Assembly (NCBI GenBank): GCA_965205235.1
Contig: CBDBGD010000002.1
Span: 186,001-250,000, forward strand
Source: CBDBGD01 sp965205235
Lineage (GTDB): Bacteria > Chloroflexota > Dehalococcoidia > Lucifugimonadales > UBA1127
Length of the DNA: 64,000 nucleotides
Reading direction: 5' to 3'
Both the position numbers and the translations under genes were made by a program. The notes beneath the pieces are model-generated. The model worked only from the letters and a program-made list of their open reading frames with translations. It was not told the origin of the DNA and made no database searches. Below are positions 36,278 through 44,930 of the stretch, piece by piece. Numbering within the stretch: the stretch's first letter is position 1; each line of letters opens with the position of its first letter.

Positions 36278-36358
36278 CCCTCTCCCACAAGGGGAGAGGG
36301 GATGGGGATGTGGGGCCCTCTCCCGCAAGGGCCCCTTCGACAGGCTCAGGGCGAACGC
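36278..36358 (+). repeat. Cluster of palindromic repeats upstream of ftsH
   Basis: CCCTCTCCC-ACAAG-GGGAGAGGG at 36278-36300, a second CCCTCTCCC-type copy near 36315-36333, and a CCTTCGACAGGCTCA-type element at 36333-36358. All three recur in the 47.4 and 57.4 kb intergenic gaps. Confidence 0.65.
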
Positions 36359-36455
36359 GCGGAGGCGGCGGGCAGCTTTGCATTGTGCCTGCGGGTGGGG
36401 TAACATTGACGGAGAGGCCCGTACTCTCGACTGAGGCGGGCGTGCGGAGGACGGC

Positions 36456-38423
36456 GTGAACCCACGACTTCTACGCAGCGGGGTCATCTACCTGCTCATC
36501 ATCGGCGCGGTCCTCGCCATCTTCTTCATCTACTTCCAGCCTGGCTACGGCTCCCAGAACGTCCCCATCACGGAGGTGGTGGAGATGGCGAACCGGGGGG
36601 AGATCCGCAGCATCGAGGTAGAGGGAGACAAGCTCACCATCCGGACCACGGACGCTCGGAGCCTGAACTCGCGCAAGGAGACGGGCTCCAGCCTGGTGGA
36701 GATCCTGGAGCGGGCGGGCGTCAACCCTGGGGCCATTCCCATCACGGTGAAGGGCAGCGGCGGGCTGGGCAGCCTGTTCGGGATTCTGCTGAGCTTCCTG
36801 CCGCTGATCTTCATCGGCGCGCTGCTGCTGTTCATGATGCGGCAGGCGCAGGGGTCGAACAGCCAGACGATGCAGTTCGGCCGGAGCCGGGCCCGGGTGT
36901 TCCTGGGCAACCGGCCGACGGTAACCTTCGCCGACGTGGCGGGCGCGGAGGAGGCGAAGCAGGAGCTGCACGAGATCGTGGAGTTCCTGCGCTTCCCGGA
37001 GCGCTTCGCCGCACTGGGGGCCAGGGTGCCCCGCGGCGTGCTGCTGATGGGGCCTCCGGGCACGGGCAAGACGCTGCTGTCGAGGGCCGTGGCCGGCGAG
37101 GCGGGTGTGCCGTTCTTCTCGATCAGCGGGTCCGAGTTCGTGGAGATGTTCGTGGGCGTGGGCGCGTCCCGCGTCCGGGACCTGTTCGACCAGGCGAAGC
37201 GCAACGCGCCGTGCATCGTGTTCATCGACGAGATCGACGCGGTGGGGCGGCACCGGGGCGCGGGCCTGGGCGGCGGCCACGACGAGCGGGAGCAGACGCT
37301 GAACCAGATCCTGGTGGAGATGGACGGCTTCGACACGGGCACGAACGTCATCATCGTGGCGGCGACCAACCGGCCGGACATCCTGGACCCGGCGCTGCTG
37401 CGTCCGGGGCGCTTTGACCGCCGGGTGGTGCTGGACCTGCCGGACGTGGCGGGTCGCAAGGCGATCCTGGGCGTGCACACCAAGGGCAAGCCCGTGGAGG
37501 AGGCGGTGAACGCGGACACCGTGGCCAGGCAGACCGTGGGTTTCAGCGGTGCGGACCTGGCCAACCTGGTCAACGAGTCGGCCATTCTGGCGGCGCGGCG
37601 CAACAAGAAGAGCGTGGGCCAGGACGAGTTCGGCGAGGCCATCGACCGGGTCATCGCCGGGCCGGAGCGCAAGAGCCGGGTGATCTCCAAGCGGGAGAAG
37701 GACCTGACCGCCTTCCACGAGGCCGGGCACGCGCTGGTGGCGCGGATGATGCCCCACGCGGACCCCACCCACAAGATCTCCATCGTGGCCCGTGGAGCGA
37801 TGGGCGGCTACACCCGCTTCCTCCCCGACGAGGAGCGCCACCTGCACAGCAAGAAGCAGTTCGAGGCGATGCTGGCGGTGGCCATGGGCGGCCGCATGGC
37901 GGAGGAGATCAGCTTCGGCGAGGTGACGACGGGGGCAAGCAACGACTTCGAGCAGGCGACGCGCATAGCCCGCAACATGGTGACGCGCTTCGGCATGAGC
38001 GAGAAGCTGGGCCCCCGGACGTTCGGTCGGCGGGAGGAGCTGGTCTTCCTGGGCCGCGAGATCTCCGAGCAGCGGGACTACAGCGACCGCATCGCCGAGG
38101 AGATCGACAACGAGGTCCACAACCTGCTGGAGACGGCCCACGACGCCGCCCGGAACATCCTGACGGAGAACCGGGCGAAGCTGGACCAGATGGCCCACTA
38201 CCTGGTGCAGTTCGAGTCGATCGAGGGGGAGGAGCTGGAGCGGCTGTTCACCGTGGACTCGTCAGCGACGGCGGAAGAGGTGGCCGAGACCGTGCGCATC
38301 CCAGCGCCGACGCCGCCCGCACCGGCACCCCCGCCGACGGAGCCGGAGGCCGTCGCACCGCCGACGCCCACGGCGCAGGACCAGAAGAAGGGCCCCGGCC
38401 CGGCGCCGGCGCCCGCCTCCTAA
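36456..38423 (+). CDS. ftsH: ATP-dependent zinc metalloprotease FtsH
   Basis: Membrane-bound AAA+ protease for quality control of membrane and short-lived proteins, 655 residues. Membrane helices lie at about 8-27 and 108-128, with a periplasmic loop between. AAA motifs: Walker A GPPGTGKT (199-206), Walker B VFIDEIDAVG, and the second region of homology PDILDPALLRPGRFDRR. The zinc site is HEAGH (421-425) with a further acidic ligand in ASNDFEQAT near residue 498. A Pro/Ala-rich tail of about 40 residues ends the protein. GTG 36456 has GGAGGAC upstream; the palindromic repeats lie just before it. Confidence 0.97.
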   Translation: MNPRLLRSGVIYLLIIGAVLAIFFIYFQPGYGSQNVPITEVVEMANRGEIRSIEVEGDKLTIRTTDARSLNSRKETGSSLVEILERAGVNPGAIPITVKGSGGLGSLFGILLSFLPLIFIGALLLFMMRQAQGSNSQTMQFGRSRARVFLGNRPTVTFADVAGAEEAKQELHEIVEFLRFPERFAALGARVPRGVLLMGPPGTGKTLLSRAVAGEAGVPFFSISGSEFVEMFVGVGASRVRDLFDQAKRNAPCIVFIDEIDAVGRHRGAGLGGGHDEREQTLNQILVEMDGFDTGTNVIIVAATNRPDILDPALLRPGRFDRRVVLDLPDVAGRKAILGVHTKGKPVEEAVNADTVARQTVGFSGADLANLVNESAILAARRNKKSVGQDEFGEAIDRVIAGPERKSRVISKREKDLTAFHEAGHALVARMMPHADPTHKISIVARGAMGGYTRFLPDEERHLHSKKQFEAMLAVAMGGRMAEEISFGEVTTGASNDFEQATRIARNMVTRFGMSEKLGPRTFGRREELVFLGREISEQRDYSDRIAEEIDNEVHNLLETAHDAARNILTENRAKLDQMAHYLVQFESIEGEELERLFTVDSSATAEEVAETVRIPAPTPPAPAPPPTEPEAVAPPTPTAQDQKKGPGPAPAPAS

Positions 38424-38436
38424 GTCCCCCCGCAGC

Positions 38437-39270
38437 CTACGGCTTGCGCGCCACGACTATCAGCTCTCCCGGATACGTCGCGCCCACTGGACTGCCGTCG
38501 AAGTCACCGTAGACCGCCTCGACCGTGAAGCCGGCGCGTGCGAGCAGGTGCTCGAGCTCGTAGCGGAAGAAGTAGCGGTAGGGGAAGGCGTGCACCAAGC
38601 GCTCCTGTCGCCCGTCGGGGTGGGTGACGGCGTAGATGATCTCGCAGTCGAGGACCTGGCGGTGGAGGTCGACGGAGGCGTCGCGGAAGCGGCGGGTCAC
38701 GCTGCGGCCGTCGTCCAAGACGAAGGGCGGCTCCTCCGGGCCCTCCTGGCCCATGCGGGGGTCGGTCAGGGCGCGGAGGTCGGGGTTGAAGACGTCGAGG
38801 GCGAGACGGCCTCCCGGCTCCAGGTGTCGATGGGCGCAGGCGAGGCAGTCGATCTGGTCCTCGACGGTGAGCAAGTGCATGAAGGTGAGGAAGGGTATGG
38901 TGACGAGTCGGAAGGAGTGCGGGAGCGAGAAGTCCCGCATGTCGCCGTGGACGAGGTGGACACTGGACTGGACGTCGTCGGGCTCGCGGGCGAGGCGAGC
39001 GCGGCACTGGGCCAGCATGGACTCGGAGAGGTCAAGGCCGGTGGCGGGCGCGCCGGTGCGGGCCATGGGGAGGAGGAGGCGACCGGTGCCGCAGCCGAGC
39101 TCCAGGACCGGCCCGCCGGCGGCCCTGGCAAGGCCGCGGTAAAAGACTTCGCTCAGGGGGTCGTGGTAGGCCCGGATGTGGTCGTAGAACTCGGAGACGA
39201 AGGGGAGCGCCCGGTAGCCGCCGCAGTCGTCCATGGCCGCCTGGAGGTGTGGGATTGGGTGCGGGGGCAT
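38437..39270 (-). CDS. Class I SAM-dependent methyltransferase
   Basis: A 277-residue methyltransferase with a Rossmann-like SAM domain. Motif I is VLELGCGTGRLLLPMA near residue 54, followed by GLDLSESMLAQCRARL and a motif II/III region HGDMRDF and LEPGGRLALDVFNPDL. It resembles small-molecule methyltransferases rather than rRNA enzymes; the substrate is unknown. The N-terminal 12 residues may not be translated: ATG 39234 (M13) is an equally good start. It converges on ftsH and is divergent from rpsB, whose promoter overlaps its upstream region. Confidence 0.83.
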   Translation of the reverse strand: MPPHPIPHLQAAMDDCGGYRALPFVSEFYDHIRAYHDPLSEVFYRGLARAAGGPVLELGCGTGRLLLPMARTGAPATGLDLSESMLAQCRARLAREPDDVQSSVHLVHGDMRDFSLPHSFRLVTIPFLTFMHLLTVEDQIDCLACAHRHLEPGGRLALDVFNPDLRALTDPRMGQEGPEEPPFVLDDGRSVTRRFRDASVDLHRQVLDCEIIYAVTHPDGRQERLVHAFPYRYFFRYELEHLLARAGFTVEAVYGDFDGSPVGATYPGELIVVARKP

Positions 39271-39308
39271 TCTACCACGGCGACGGCTTGGGCGTAGGCG
39301 GCGCGGCG

Positions 39309-39338
39309 TTGCTCCCCGTTCGTAGGGTATGCTATACT
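39309..39338 (+). promoter_or_regulatory. Promoter of the rpsB operon
   Basis: -35 TTGCTC (39309-39314), 18-nt spacer and a strong -10 TATACT (39333-39338), 60 nt upstream of the rpsB ATG. It probably drives rpsB, tsf and the genes behind them. Confidence 0.6.
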
Positions 39339-39398
39339 CCGCCAGTTCAAATCAGGCACGAAGAGGCGTGGAGTTCGCTTCGGCGGAAGGCAGGGTGC

Positions 39399-40277
39399 AT
39401 GCAGCAGGCGACGACGACGGCGGTGCGGGAACAGGAGCAGCCCAGGGTGCGCGAGCCCCTGAGCATGAAGGCCCTGCTGGAGGCGGGGGTCCACTTTGGG
39501 CATCAGACCCGGCGGTGGCAGCCTCGCATGAAGCGATACATCTTCACGCAGCGCAACGGCATCCACATCATAGACCTGCAGCAGACGCTGACCCGCCTGG
39601 AGCGGGCAGCGCACTACCTGTCGGAGCTGGTGGCCAACGGCGGCACGGTGCTGTTCGTGGGGACGAAGAAGCAGGCGCAGGAGACGATCGAGAACGAGGC
39701 CCGGCGCTGCGAGATGTTCTACGTGAACCAGCGATGGCTGGGAGGGACGCTGACCAACTGGCAGACGATCAAGCCCCGCATCGACCGGCTGGACAGCCTG
39801 GAGGCGCACTACCAGCGGGACGAGTTCAGAGGCCTGCCGAAGAAGGACGCCCTGCGCATGGAGGACGAACTCAACCGCCTGCGCAAGTACCTGCGAGGCA
39901 TGCAGGGGCTGAACACGCTGCCCAACGTGATCTTCATCATCGACCTGGGACGGGAGAACATCGCCGTGGCGGAGGCCCGGAAGATGCGCATCCCGACGGT
40001 GGCGCTGGTGGACACGGACTGCGACCCATCGACGGTGGACCACGCCATTCCGGGGAACGACGACGCGATCCGGTCGATCCGGCTGGTGACGACGCGGCTG
40101 GCGGACGCGGTGATTGCGGGCCGGGAGCTGCGCAAGGCGCGGGAGGCGGAGGCGCTGCAGGCGGAACTGGACGAGCAGCACCTGGACGAGAAGGTGGTGG
40201 CGGAGTTCGACATCACCGAGGACGACGAGGCGGTCCTTGCCGCGTCGGAGGAAGAGGCTCCGGCCCAAGAGGCCTAG
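39399..40277 (+). CDS. rpsB: 30S ribosomal protein S2
   Basis: Structural protein of the small ribosomal subunit, 292 residues. Clear family motifs: MKALLEAGVHFGHQTRRW near the start, MKRYIF, GTKKQAQE, NQRWLGGTLTNW, and the C-terminal signature PTVALVDTDCDP and IPGNDDAIRSI. An extra ~20-residue leader precedes MKALLEAG; ATG 39399 with GGAAGG upstream is preferred. The C-terminal tail after about residue 245 is acidic. The gene heads the conserved rpsB-tsf-pyrH-frr run. Confidence 0.96.
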   Translation: MQQATTTAVREQEQPRVREPLSMKALLEAGVHFGHQTRRWQPRMKRYIFTQRNGIHIIDLQQTLTRLERAAHYLSELVANGGTVLFVGTKKQAQETIENEARRCEMFYVNQRWLGGTLTNWQTIKPRIDRLDSLEAHYQRDEFRGLPKKDALRMEDELNRLRKYLRGMQGLNTLPNVIFIIDLGRENIAVAEARKMRIPTVALVDTDCDPSTVDHAIPGNDDAIRSIRLVTTRLADAVIAGRELRKAREAEALQAELDEQHLDEKVVAEFDITEDDEAVLAASEEEAPAQEA

Positions 40278-40298
40278 TCGCCGGCAGGCACTACACTT

Positions 40299-40324
40299 TC
40301 CCGCCCGCAGGTCGGGCGGGCTTT
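40299..40324 (+). terminator. Hairpin between rpsB and tsf
   Basis: CCCGCCCG (40300-40307), loop CAGGT, CGGGCGGG (40313-40320), then CTTTCC. A strong 8-bp GC stem with a short T stretch in a 64-bp gap between rpsB and tsf. It probably attenuates transcription, or protects the rpsB end, so S2 and EF-Ts may be made in different amounts. Confidence 0.5.
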
Positions 40325-40341
40325 CCAGGATGGAGAGGTCA

Positions 40342-40881
40342 GTGAGCACGAACGCGCAAGACAGTACGAGAGCAGCCAACATCACAGTCGACGCCATCAA
40401 GGAGCTTCGGGACCTCACCGGCGCGGGGATCATGGACTGTCGCAGGGCGCTGGAGGAGGCCGAGGGGGACCTGGACAGGGCCCAGGAGCTTCTGCGAGAG
40501 AAGGGCATAGCGTCGGCGGCCAAGCGGTCGGCGCGGGTGACAAACGAGGGCGTCATCGAGTCGTACATCCACAGCGGGAATCGCCTGGGGGCGATCGTGG
40601 AGTTGAACTGCGAGACGGACTTTGTCGCGCGGACGGAGGAGTTCCACGCGCTGGCGCACGACCTAGCGATGCAGGTGGCCGCCATGGCGCCTCGCTGCCT
40701 GTCACCGGAGGACCTGCCAGACGACGATACGTTGAAGCCCGAGCAGGACTGCCTGCTCCAGCAGCCGTTCATCAAGGACCCGGGCCGCACGGTGCAGGAC
40801 CTGATCAACGAGGTGCGGGGCAGGACGGGAGAGAACATCCAGGTGAGGCGGTTTGTCCGCTACGCACTTGGCCAGGAGTAG
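40342..40881 (+). CDS. tsf: Elongation factor Ts (short form)
   Basis: Guanine nucleotide exchange factor for EF-Tu, 179 residues. Motifs: IKELRDLTGAGIMDCRRAL at the UBA-like N-terminus, LREKGIASAAKRSAR, and the core EF-Tu-contact motif ELNCETDFVART. The protein is about half the E. coli length and keeps one core subdomain, as in other short bacterial EF-Ts proteins. The GTG at 40342 has GGAGAGG upstream and is preferred over ATG 40330. pyrH starts 7 bp after the stop. Confidence 0.93.
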   Translation: MSTNAQDSTRAANITVDAIKELRDLTGAGIMDCRRALEEAEGDLDRAQELLREKGIASAAKRSARVTNEGVIESYIHSGNRLGAIVELNCETDFVARTEEFHALAHDLAMQVAAMAPRCLSPEDLPDDDTLKPEQDCLLQQPFIKDPGRTVQDLINEVRGRTGENIQVRRFVRYALGQE

Positions 40882-40887
40882 GTCGGC

Positions 40888-41646
40888 ATGGCGCCCTCCT
40901 ACGAGCGAGCGCTACTGAAGCTGAGCGGCGAGGCCCTGAAGGGCAACGCCTCCGGCGTCATCGACCCTGCGGCGGTCACCTACGTGGCCGGTCAGATCAA
41001 GGGAGCGTGGCAGGCGGGCGTCGAAATCGGCGTGGTGGTGGGCGGCGGCAACATCTGGCGGGGGCAAGAGGCGGCCGCGCAGGGGATGGAGCGGGCCTCA
41101 GCCGACTACGCAGGAATGCTCGCCACGGTCATCAACGCTCTCGCACTCCAGGACGCGCTGGAACGGATGGGCGTGGTGACGCGGACGCAGACGGCCATCG
41201 GCATCCAGGCCGTGGCGGAGCCGTTCATTCGGCGGCGGGCCGTGCGGCACCTGGAGAAGGGCCGGGTGGTCATCTTCGCCGGGGGCACGAGCAACCCCTT
41301 CATGAGCACGGACACGGCGGCAGCGCTGCGCGCCGTGGAGATCGGCGCCGGTATCCTCTTCATGGCGAAGAACAGGGTGGACGGCGTCTACGACGCGGAC
41401 CCACTGGTCCACCCCACGGCAAAGCGGTTTGACCACCTCCCGTACCTGGAGGTGCTGAACCGCCGCCTGGAGGTGATGGACAGCACCGCGCTCTCCCTGT
41501 GCATGGAGAACAACCTGCCGATCATCGTCTTCGACCTGTTCCATGAGGACAGCCTGCTCAGCGTGCTGCGGGGAGAGCCGGTGGGGACGCTCATCTCCGA
41601 GACGCCGGAACGCGTCCTCGCAGGAGGGGAGCGCCGACAGCCATGA
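40888..41646 (+). CDS. pyrH: Uridylate kinase
   Basis: UMP kinase, which converts UMP to UDP for pyrimidine and cell-wall nucleotide synthesis. The amino-acid-kinase fold is shown by LLKLSGEALKG at the start, GVVVGGGNIWRGQEA, DYAGMLATVINALALQDALE, IFAGGTSNPFMSTDTAAALRA and AKNRVDGVYDADP. Length 252 is normal. The TGA overlaps the ATG of frr (ATGA), so translation is coupled. Confidence 0.96.
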   Translation: MAPSYERALLKLSGEALKGNASGVIDPAAVTYVAGQIKGAWQAGVEIGVVVGGGNIWRGQEAAAQGMERASADYAGMLATVINALALQDALERMGVVTRTQTAIGIQAVAEPFIRRRAVRHLEKGRVVIFAGGTSNPFMSTDTAAALRAVEIGAGILFMAKNRVDGVYDADPLVHPTAKRFDHLPYLEVLNRRLEVMDSTALSLCMENNLPIIVFDLFHEDSLLSVLRGEPVGTLISETPERVLAGGERRQP

Positions 41647-42203
41647 GCACCCAGGAGCTTCTGCAAGACGGAGAATCCCGCATGCGAGGGGCGCAGACGG
41701 CGCTGCAGCGGGAGCTCAGCTCCATTCGAACGGGGAGGGCGAGCCCGGCCCTGGTGGACCACATCTCGGTGGACTACTACGGTGCGCCGACTCCGCTCAA
41801 CCAACTGGCCTCCATCGTGAGCCCGGAGGCGCGACTGCTGGTCATCCAGCCGTGGGACAAGCAGTCGATCAGCGCGGTGGAGCGCGCAATCCTGCAGTCC
41901 GACCTGGGCATCACGCCGAACAACGACGGGACGGTGATTCGCCTGACTCTTCCCACGCCGACGGCGGAGCGGAGGAAGGAGCTGGTGCGGGTGGTGCGTA
42001 AACGGGTGGAGGACGGCCGGGTGGCGGTGCGCAACGTTCGGCGGGACGTACAGGACAAACTGCGGGCAATGGAGCGGGCCAAGGAGATGTCCCAGGACGA
42101 CATGCACCGAGCGCAGGAGCGGCTGCAGCAGCTCACGGACTACTCCATCGGGCAGATTGACGAGATCGGCGCGGCCAAAGAGGCCGAAGTGCTGGAAGGC
42201 TAG
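41643..42203 (+). CDS. frr: Ribosome recycling factor
   Basis: Works with EF-G to split the ribosome after termination. The 186 residues carry the family pattern: RMRGAQTALQRELSSIRTGRASPALVD, YYGAPTPLNQLASI, PWDKQSISAVERAI, NDGTVIRLTLPTPTAERR and the long basic helix VRNVRRDVQDKL. Starts within the end of pyrH and is 16 bp from uppS. All expected regions are intact. Confidence 0.96.
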   Translation: MSTQELLQDGESRMRGAQTALQRELSSIRTGRASPALVDHISVDYYGAPTPLNQLASIVSPEARLLVIQPWDKQSISAVERAILQSDLGITPNNDGTVIRLTLPTPTAERRKELVRVVRKRVEDGRVAVRNVRRDVQDKLRAMERAKEMSQDDMHRAQERLQQLTDYSIGQIDEIGAAKEAEVLEG

Positions 42204-42219
42204 ACCCGGACAGCAACGG

Positions 42220-42969
42220 ATGCAGGTCAGACTCCAACCCGCCGACACCCCCACACACCCCTCGTACCCCGCGCCCCAACACGTCGCCATCATCATGGAC
42301 GGCAACGGACGGTGGGCCAGCCGCCAGGGTCTCGCCCGGCAGGACGGCCACCGCGCGGGCACGTCGAACATCCGGGCCGTGGCGCGGGGCATGTCGGACC
42401 GGGGGGTGAGCTACCTGACGCTGTACGCGTTCTCGACGGAGAACTGGCGCCGCCCGGAGAGCGAGGTCGAGGGGCTGCTGGGCATCCTAGGCGAGGCACT
42501 CAGCCGAGAGGTGGAGGCCCTGCATCGGGATGGCGTACGCCTACGGCACCTGGGACGCCCGGACCGCCTGTCGCCGGAGCTGCGGGAGGCCATCGAGGGG
42601 GCGCAGGCGCTGACGCAGGACAACCCCGGACTCACGCTCAGCGTCGCCTTCGACTACGGGAGCCGGGACGAGCTGCTGGAGGCGATGCGCAGGATGCTGG
42701 CGGACGGGGTAGCGCCGGAGCAGGTGGACGACGCGCTGGTGGCCCGCTACCTGTACACGTCGGACCTGCCCGACCCGGACCTGATCATTCGCACGGGGGG
42801 CGAGACGCGCCTCAGTAACTTCCTCCTGTGGCAGGCCGCGTACAGCGAGCTCTACTTCACGCCGGTGCTCTGGCCGGACTTCGACGAGGCGGAGGCGGCG
42901 CGGGCGCTGGAGGAGTACGGCCTGCGCCACCGCAAATACGGGGGTCTTGCGCCCGACGAGGAGCGCTAG
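42220..42969 (+). CDS. uppS: Isoprenyl (undecaprenyl) diphosphate synthase
   Basis: cis-prenyltransferase making the C55 lipid carrier for cell-wall polymers from IPP and FPP. The family motif IIMDGNGRWASRQGLARQDGH includes the catalytic Asp at D27; LYAFSTENWRRP and PDLIIRTGGETRLSNFLLWQAAYSELYF follow. Length 249. ATG 42220 is chosen because the conserved region starts close behind it; the open frame extends 21 codons further upstream into frr. It supplies the use for IPP made by ispH/dxr/ispG in this window. Confidence 0.94.
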   Translation: MQVRLQPADTPTHPSYPAPQHVAIIMDGNGRWASRQGLARQDGHRAGTSNIRAVARGMSDRGVSYLTLYAFSTENWRRPESEVEGLLGILGEALSREVEALHRDGVRLRHLGRPDRLSPELREAIEGAQALTQDNPGLTLSVAFDYGSRDELLEAMRRMLADGVAPEQVDDALVARYLYTSDLPDPDLIIRTGGETRLSNFLLWQAAYSELYFTPVLWPDFDEAEAARALEEYGLRHRKYGGLAPDEER

Positions 42970-42976
42970 CGCGCTC

Positions 42977-43762
42977 ATGCGCGCTCGCGTCGCGTCGGCC
43001 GCGGTTGGGCTCCCCCTCGTCCTTCTGGCCGTCTACGCCGGGTCGCCGTGGCTCGCGGTCCTCGCGGGACTGGCGGGCCTGTGGGCGCTGTGGGAGCTGC
43101 ACTCGATGCTGCTGCGCCCGCTGGACGTGCCGCTCCTCGTCCTAAGCTGGGCGTGGATGGCCGGACTGCTGGCCAACGGGGAGCTGGAGGGCGCGCACAC
43201 CCTGGCCGCGGTCACCGCGGGTCTCATGGCAACGCTGGCGTGGGTGCTGCTGCGGGGCCGTCGAGAGGCGGCCACACACGCACTGGTCGCGGGGGTCGTG
43301 GGGCCGCTGTACATCGGCCTGCCGCTGGCCTTCGCGCTGATGCTGCGCGCCGGGGAAAAGGGATGGGAGTGGCTGCTGCTGGGGCTGCTGACGACCTTTG
43401 CCATAGACTCGGCAGCGTTCTTCACGGGCAAGGCAATCGGCAAGCGGCCGCTCGCGCCGTCGATCAGCCCGGGCAAGACGTGGGAGGGCGGCATCGCGGG
43501 GCTCGCGGCGGGCGCGGGGGCGACCGCGGCGCTGGACGCCCTGCTCTCGCTACCGCTCGAGCTGTGGGAAGCGGCGCTGGCGGGGCTGGCCTTCGGGGTC
43601 GTCGCGCAGGCGGGGGACCTGGTGGAGTCCGCCCTGAAGCGCGCGGCTGCGGTGAAGGAGGCGGGGTGGCTCATCCCCGGCCACGGGGGGATATTGGACA
43701 GGATGGACTCCGTTGTGTTCGTTCTGGCGCCCCTGTATTATCTATCTATATGGGTGAGCTAG
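42977..43762 (+). CDS. cdsA: Phosphatidate cytidylyltransferase
   Basis: Makes CDP-diacylglycerol from phosphatidate and CTP at the inner membrane. The 261-residue protein has about 8 hydrophobic helices and the C-terminal signature GDLVESALKRAAAVKEAGWLIPGHGGILDRMDS with the conserved Asp/Ser residues; KTWEGGIAG and FAIDSAAFFTGKAIGKRPLAPSISPGK are also family features. The ATG at 42977 comes 8 bp after uppS ends; a TTG 30 bp upstream is possible. Confidence 0.92.
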   Translation: MRARVASAAVGLPLVLLAVYAGSPWLAVLAGLAGLWALWELHSMLLRPLDVPLLVLSWAWMAGLLANGELEGAHTLAAVTAGLMATLAWVLLRGRREAATHALVAGVVGPLYIGLPLAFALMLRAGEKGWEWLLLGLLTTFAIDSAAFFTGKAIGKRPLAPSISPGKTWEGGIAGLAAGAGATAALDALLSLPLELWEAALAGLAFGVVAQAGDLVESALKRAAAVKEAGWLIPGHGGILDRMDSVVFVLAPLYYLSIWVS

Positions 43763-43790
43763 ACGCCCATCCCCTCAGGCACGGCGGACC

Positions 43791-44930
43791 ATGAAGCGAA
43801 TAGTCGTCCTTGGCTCCACAGGCTCCATCGGCACGCAGACCCTGGACGTGGTGCGCACGTTCCCGGGCGAGTTCGAGGTGCTGGGCCTGTCTGCGTGGAG
43901 CAGCCGCGACCTGCTGATGCAGCAGGCGTGGGAGTTCCGACCGCCGATGATCTTTCACCGGGACGACGGCGCGCCGCTGGAGCTTCCGCCCGGCTGCCGC
44001 CGCGTCTCCAGCATCGAGGAGATGGCATCGCACGAGGACGTGGAGCTGGTGGTGCAGGGCATGGTGGGGAACGCGGGGCTGCTTCCGACGCTGGCCGCGC
44101 TGCAGGCCGGGAAGCAGGTGGCGCTGGCGAACAAAGAGCCCATCGTCGTCGCGGGAGAGCTGCTGACGGACGAGGCGCGACGCTGCGGGGGAGAGATCCT
44201 GCCCGTGGACAGCGAGCCGAGCGCCATCTGGCAGTGCCTCAGGGGCGAGGCGCCGGAGCGGGAGGTGAGCCGGCTCTTCATCACCGCATCGGGCGGGCCG
44301 TTCCGCAAGCGGCCGCTGGAGGAGCTGGCGCACGTGACCCCCGCCGAGGCCCTGCGGCATCCGACGTGGGACATGGGCAACAAGATCACCATCGACTCGT
44401 CGACGCTGATGAACAAGGGCTTCGAGGTCATCGAAGCGCACTGGCTCTTCCGGGTGCCCTGGGAGCAGCTGGAGGTGGTGGTGCATCCGCAGAGCATCAT
44501 CCACTCGATGGTGGAGTTCACGGACGGGTCGGTGAAGGCGCAGCTTGGGTGGCCGGACATGCGCGTGCCGATCCAGTATGCGATGTTCTACCCGCGACGG
44601 CCGAACAACCCGCGGGTGGAGGCCTTCGACCCGGTGCGGTCGGGGCCGCTGACCTTCGAGCCGCTGGACGAGGCTCGCTACCCATGCTTCACGCTGGCGC
44701 TGGAGGCCGGACGGAAGGGCGGCACCTACCCGGCGGTCCTGAGCGCCGCGGACGAGGTGGCGGTGCAGCGCTTCCTGGGCGGGGAGATCCGATTCTCGTC
44801 GATCCACGGGGTGGTGGCAGCAGTCCTGGACCGCCACCAGGCGTCCGCGAACCCAACGACTGAAGAGCTCCTGGTGGCCGACGCCTGGGCGCGCCAGGCG
44901 GCCAGGGAAGAGGTCGTGGGGGTGCCGTGA
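43791..44930 (+). CDS. dxr: 1-deoxy-D-xylulose-5-phosphate reductoisomerase
   Basis: Commits DXP to the MEP isoprenoid pathway, forming MEP with NADPH. Evidence: NADPH-binding VVLGSTGSIGTQTLDVV at the start, ALANKEPIVVAGELL, VDSEPSAIWQCL (metal ligands), ITASGGPFRKRP and TIDSSTLMNKGFEVIEAHWLF. Length 379 is normal. The TGA overlaps the GTG of rseP by four bases. This and ispG in the same run give two MEP steps; ispH, in another part of the window, gives the last. Confidence 0.96.
   Translation: MKRIVVLGSTGSIGTQTLDVVRTFPGEFEVLGLSAWSSRDLLMQQAWEFRPPMIFHRDDGAPLELPPGCRRVSSIEEMASHEDVELVVQGMVGNAGLLPTLAALQAGKQVALANKEPIVVAGELLTDEARRCGGEILPVDSEPSAIWQCLRGEAPEREVSRLFITASGGPFRKRPLEELAHVTPAEALRHPTWDMGNKITIDSSTLMNKGFEVIEAHWLFRVPWEQLEVVVHPQSIIHSMVEFTDGSVKAQLGWPDMRVPIQYAMFYPRRPNNPRVEAFDPVRSGPLTFEPLDEARYPCFTLALEAGRKGGTYPAVLSAADEVAVQRFLGGEIRFSSIHGVVAAVLDRHQASANPTTEELLVADAWARQAAREEVVGVP

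Noticed and set aside
36471..38198. 575-codon minus-strand frame over ftsH
   Set aside because: Mirror frame of an unmistakable ftsH; composition typical of antisense GC-rich DNA.
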